DNA from: an uncultured Dermatophilus sp.
GTDB lineage: Bacteria; Actinomycetota; Actinomycetes; Actinomycetales; Dermatophilaceae
DNA: 7,963 nt
Assembly: GCA_945876925.1 (NCBI GenBank)
Contig: CAMCQD010000066.1
Coordinates: forward strand, 1 to 7,963
Direction: 5' to 3'
Numbering within the stretch: the first letter of the stretch is position 1; every line of letters begins with the position of its first letter. Made by a program: the position numbers and the translations under genes. The notes below the pieces were generated by a model that made no database searches, had not been told where the DNA came from, and saw nothing but the letters and a program-made list of their open reading frames with translations. Below are positions 5,705 through 7,963 of the stretch, piece by piece.

Positions 5705-6820
5705 GTGGCTGCGGATTTCGACTCGGACCTGACTGAACTCAAGGCGACTATGGCGTCGGTGCGGCAGGTGACCGACGTCGGGGAGCTGCGTGCGCGGATC
5801 AGCGAGCTGGAGTCGGCCGCTGCCGCCCCCGATCTGTGGGACGACCAGGAGCGCGCCCAGCGCGTCACCTCCCGGCTGTCGCGCGCCAACGCCGAGCTGG
5901 AGCGCATCCTCGGGCTGGATCAGCGGATCGAGGACCTCGAGGTGCTCGTCGAGATGGCCCGCGAGGAGGATGACGCCGCCACCCTCGCCGAGGCCGAGCG
6001 GGAGCTGGCCGCGGTCCGCCGGGAAGTCGGCGAGCTGGAAGTCAAGACGCTGCTCTCGGGTGAGTACGACGCCCGCGAGGCGGTCGTGACCATCCGCTCG
6101 GGGGCGGGCGGGGTCGACGCCGCCGACTTCGCCGAGATGCTGCTGCGGATGTACCTGCGCTGGGCGGAGCGGCGCGATTACCCCGCCAGGGTGATGGACA
6201 CCTCCTACGCCGAGGAGGCCGGGCTGAAGTCGGCCACCTTCGAGGTGAACGTGCCCTACGCCTACGGGCACCTGTCGGCCGAGGCCGGCACGCACCGGCT
6301 GGTCCGGATCTCCCCGTTCGACAATCAGGGCCGCCGGCAGACGTCCTTCGCCGCGGTCGAGGTGGTGCCGCTCATCGAGCAGACCGACCACATCGACATT
6401 CCCGAGAATGAGATCAAGGTCGATGTGTTCCGTTCCTCCGGGCCGGGCGGGCAGAGCGTGAACACGACTGACTCGGCCGTGCGGATGACGCATCTGCCGA
6501 CCGGAATCGTCGTCTCGATGCAGAACGAGAAGAGCCAGATCCAGAACCGGGCCGCGGCTTACCGGGTGCTGCAATCCCGGCTGCTGCTGCTGCGCCAGCA
6601 GGAGGAGGCCGCCGCCAAGAAGGAACTGGCCGGGGACGTCAAGGCCAGCTGGGGCGATCAGATGCGCTCATACGTCCTGCACCCGTACCAGATGGTCAAG
6701 GATCTGCGCACCGGATACGAGGTGGGGAACACCTCGGCGGTATTCGACGGCGACATCGACGCCTTCATCGAAGCCGGCATCCGCTGGAAGCGCGCCGCCG
6801 AGCGGGGCGGGCAGGCCTGA
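5705..6820 (+). CDS. prfB: Peptide chain release factor 2 (RF2)
   Basis: RF2 recognises UGA and UAA stop codons in the ribosomal A site and triggers peptide release. The 371-aa product carries the tripeptide anticodon SPF (S203-P204-F205 in RISPFDNQGRRQTSF), which distinguishes RF2 from RF1 (PxT). It also has the catalytic GGQ (248-250 in SSGPGGQSVNTTDSAVR), whose Gln is normally methylated by PrmC. The N-terminal helical domain has the usual PDLWDDQERAQ (43-53). The length matches the family. No in-frame UGA or frameshift site occurs near codon 25, so the autoregulatory +1 frameshift known from E. coli prfB is absent. The start is GTG. In Streptomyces and mycobacteria prfB is usually followed by ftsE-ftsX; here a universal stress protein gene comes next in the same direction after 320 bases. 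Confidence 0.97.
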   Translation: MAADFDSDLTELKATMASVRQVTDVGELRARISELESAAAAPDLWDDQERAQRVTSRLSRANAELERILGLDQRIEDLEVLVEMAREEDDAATLAEAERELAAVRREVGELEVKTLLSGEYDAREAVVTIRSGAGGVDAADFAEMLLRMYLRWAERRDYPARVMDTSYAEEAGLKSATFEVNVPYAYGHLSAEAGTHRLVRISPFDNQGRRQTSFAAVEVVPLIEQTDHIDIPENEIKVDVFRSSGPGGQSVNTTDSAVRMTHLPTGIVVSMQNEKSQIQNRAAAYRVLQSRLLLLRQQEEAAAKKELAGDVKASWGDQMRSYVLHPYQMVKDLRTGYEVGNTSAVFDGDIDAFIEAGIRWKRAAERGGQA

Positions 6821-6829
6821 GCCGCGCCC

Positions 6830-6887
6830 GGCGGTCCTGGCTTCCTGGAACCGCCCCGGCCGCCCTGCAGCGCCGGGGAAGGCGGCC
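6830..6887 (+). terminator. Two consecutive hairpins after prfB, probable terminator
   Basis: GGCGGT-CC (6830-6837) pairs with GG-A-ACCGCC (6847-6855, with a bulge). GGCCGCC (6858-6864) pairs exactly with GGCGGCC (6881-6887). They begin 10 bases after the prfB stop. There is no T-run, so termination would rely on hairpin strength or Rho. Confidence 0.5.
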
Positions 6888-7030
6888 CCGCCAGATCCGG
6901 CGGCTGGCGTGTGGTGGCGGGTGGCCGGGCCGGCGCCCAGATTGTCATCCAGCTGAATGCAGCCAGGTCCGGCGCGGCCGCATTGTGCCGCCCCGGCTGC
7001 CGTCGCAGGGCCTGATTTCCTGCGCGATGT

Positions 7031-7046
7031 TGTGAATTGCCTCATG
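7031..7046. promoter_or_regulatory. CRP-like half-palindrome upstream of the stress gene
   Basis: TGTGA-N6-TCATG resembles the CRP/FNR-family site TGTGA-N6-TCACA, with the right half imperfect. It is about 100 bases before the start codon. Actinobacterial Crp/Cmr proteins use this consensus. This is a weak match and only a suggestion. Confidence 0.3.
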
Positions 7047-7093
7047 TCCCGGGCCGTCCCGGTTCACCGGGCAGTATTCTCGAAAGTGCCCGG
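7046..7093 (+). promoter_or_regulatory. Candidate promoter region of the stress gene with repeats
   Basis: Three elements cluster here. GTCCCGG is directly repeated at 7046-7052 and 7056-7062, a 10-base pitch. CCGGGCA (7067-7073) and TGCCCGG (7087-7093) form an exact 7-bp inverted repeat. Between its arms lies TATTCT (7075-7080), a good -10 candidate. No -35 matches the housekeeping consensus, which would suit an activator-dependent or alternative-sigma promoter. Confidence 0.4.
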
Positions 7094-7128
7094 GCGCTAT
7101 TCGCCACGCACGCGCACAGGTGCTGCCT

Positions 7129-7135
7129 AAGGAGG
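7129..7135 (+). promoter_or_regulatory. Strong ribosome binding site of the universal stress protein gene
   Basis: AAGGAGG, near-perfect complement to the 16S rRNA tail, 5 bases before ATG 7141. It is the best ribosome binding site in the window and suggests high expression. Confidence 0.8.
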
Positions 7136-7140
7136 CCGAA

Positions 7141-7963
7141 ATGTCCATTCCTAAGTCATTCGAAGGCCGTGTCGTCGTGGGCTTCGACGGTTCATCTGTC
7201 GGTTCGTCCGCTTTGGACTGGGCTGGCATGTATGCCGCGAAGCGTTCCCTGCCGCTGACCATCGTCACTGCCGTGCAGCTCCCGGCTCCCGCCGTCGGCG
7301 ACGGCGCCTGGTTCGATCCGGCGACCGATCTGGTCGACGCCGCCGCTCAGCGGGAACTCAAGGCCGGCTTCGATCAGATCGCCGCCTCCTATCCTGGCCT
7401 GGAGGTCAACGGCTACACCGAACTCGACTCCCCGGCACGGTTGCTCATCGAGGCGTCGAAGACCGCCGTGGTCGTCGTGGTCGGCAGCCGCGGGCGCGGC
7501 GAGGTCGCCGGGCTCATGCTCGGGAGCGTGTCCAATGCCGTGGCCGCGCACGCCCACGGCCCGGTCGTCGTGGTGCCCCGCTCGGTGCCCTACGAGGGTG
7601 ACGGCCCCGTGGTCGTCGGCGTCGACTCCGGCGAGGACTGCACTGCGGCTATCGAGTTCGCGCTGCGCACCGCCTCCGAGGTGGGCCTGCCGGTGAGGTT
7701 CGTGCACGCCTGGGGTGTGCTGCGCTCGTGGGCGTTCAAGGACGAGCAGCACGCTGAGCTCGTCGCCGCGGTCGAGAAGACCTCCCAGGAGTTCCTCGCC
7801 AAGCTCCTCCAGGAGGCTAAGGAGAAGTACCCCGGCCTGGAGATCACCACCAAGTCCAAGCACGGCAGCCCGGTTACCTCCCTGGCCGAGGAAGCACAGG
7901 ACGCCCGGCTGGTCGTCGTCGGCTCGCGCGGGCGGGGCGGGTTCACCGGCCTGCTGCTGGGCT
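7141..7963 (+). CDS. Tandem-domain universal stress protein, 3' end cut by window
   Basis: An open frame of 274 complete codons continues off the right edge. It begins MSIPKSFEGRVVVGFDGS and contains two UspA domains. Domain 1 (about 9-147) has VVVGFDGS with D16 and the ATP-binding pattern G-2x-G-9x-G-S at G115, G118 and G128-S129 (GSRGRGEVAGLMLGS). Domain 2 (from about 155) has VVVGVDSG with D162 and G261, G264 and G274 of the same motif, where the window ends. So both domains look like ATP-binding Usp copies, as in mycobacterial Rv2623-type proteins, which are linked to dormancy and energy stress. Perhaps 15-25 residues are missing. The strong AAGGAGG supports the start and high expression. 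Lysine AAG codons are frequent compared with neighbours. Its place downstream of prfB probably reflects a separate unit with its own promoter. Confidence 0.93.
   Translation, partial: MSIPKSFEGRVVVGFDGSSVGSSALDWAGMYAAKRSLPLTIVTAVQLPAPAVGDGAWFDPATDLVDAAAQRELKAGFDQIAASYPGLEVNGYTELDSPARLLIEASKTAVVVVVGSRGRGEVAGLMLGSVSNAVAAHAHGPVVVVPRSVPYEGDGPVVVGVDSGEDCTAAIEFALRTASEVGLPVRFVHAWGVLRSWAFKDEQHAELVAAVEKTSQEFLAKLLQEAKEKYPGLEITTKSKHGSPVTSLAEEAQDARLVVVGSRGRGGFTGLLLG

Larger units (their letters stand above)
6821..7140. other. Gene-free region between prfB and the universal stress protein gene
   Basis: I find no convincing gene here; open frames on the minus strand lack ribosome binding sites and overlap neighbouring genes. 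The first part (6830-6887) carries hairpins fit for terminating prfB. A larger two-tier stem-loop, GCAGCC/GGCTGC (6959-6964, 6995-7000) enclosing GCGGC/GCCGC (6974-6978, 6987-6991), lies in the middle. The last 110 bases carry candidate control sites for the stress gene. Confidence 0.6.

Noticed and set aside
5705..5800. Programmed +1 frameshift in prfB
   Set aside because: The frame is continuous from GTG 5705 with no internal UGA and no CUU-UGA-type slippery site near codon 25.
4471..5907. 478-aa open frame on the minus strand opposite the phospholipase D and prfB genes
   Set aside because: It spans the boundary of two well-supported genes and has shadow-like composition with no domain.
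5552..6574. 340-aa open frame on the minus strand opposite prfB
   Set aside because: It mirrors prfB codons; no ribosome binding site and no motif.
7046..7062. DosR box before the stress gene
   Set aside because: The GTCCC halves are in direct orientation 10 bases apart, not the inverted GGGAC...GTCCC arrangement.
7192..7863. 223-aa open frame on the minus strand opposite the stress gene
   Set aside because: The plus-strand frame has two Usp domains with ATP motifs and a strong ribosome site; this one has neither.

Overview
The window is about 8 kb of very GC-rich DNA. The gene content and order point to an actinobacterium. A PdtaS-type sensor kinase faces a WhiB1-type iron-sulfur regulator tail to tail, as Rv3220c and Rv3219 do in Mycobacterium tuberculosis. 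GTG starts are used, two genes look leaderless, and release factor 2 lacks the frameshift site known from E. coli. I cannot fix the genus from the sequence. No mobile element, CRISPR array, tRNA or rRNA is visible.

Layout. (1) Bases 1-1253, +: C-terminal four fifths of a PdtaS-like histidine kinase, cut by the left edge. (2) 1254-1458: convergent intergenic stretch with two perfect hairpins, probably terminators. (3) 1459-1707, -: whiB1-like gene, 82 aa. (4) 1708-2518: about 810 bases with no convincing gene. It contains several hairpins, an AT-richer patch and, just before the next gene, nested inverted repeats that look like an operator. (5) 2519-3958, +: an NPD/nitronate monooxygenase-family flavoenzyme with a cysteine-rich C-terminal part. 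(6) 3983-4171, -: a 62-aa unrecognised small protein with a strong ribosome binding site; a hairpin fills the 24-base gap between the two convergent stops. (7) 4172-4359: divergent control region with two adjacent palindromes. (8) 4360-5592, +: membrane-anchored phospholipase D / cardiolipin synthase-type protein with two HKD motifs. (9) 5705-6820, +: prfB, peptide chain release factor 2. (10) 6821-7140: gene-free, with hairpins and candidate regulatory repeats. (11) 7141 to the right edge, +: tandem-domain universal stress protein, incomplete.

How the genes relate. They are mostly separate transcription units with their own control regions; no operon is evident. PdtaS, WhiB1 and the universal stress protein fit a loose theme of redox/NO/energy-stress sensing. 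The phospholipase D-type protein belongs to membrane lipid metabolism and prfB to translation termination. I see no obvious new defence or mobile system. The most interesting items are the nested operator-like repeats before the flavoenzyme, its cysteine pattern, the paired palindromes before the phospholipase D gene, the structured 810-base gap and the small unknown protein.
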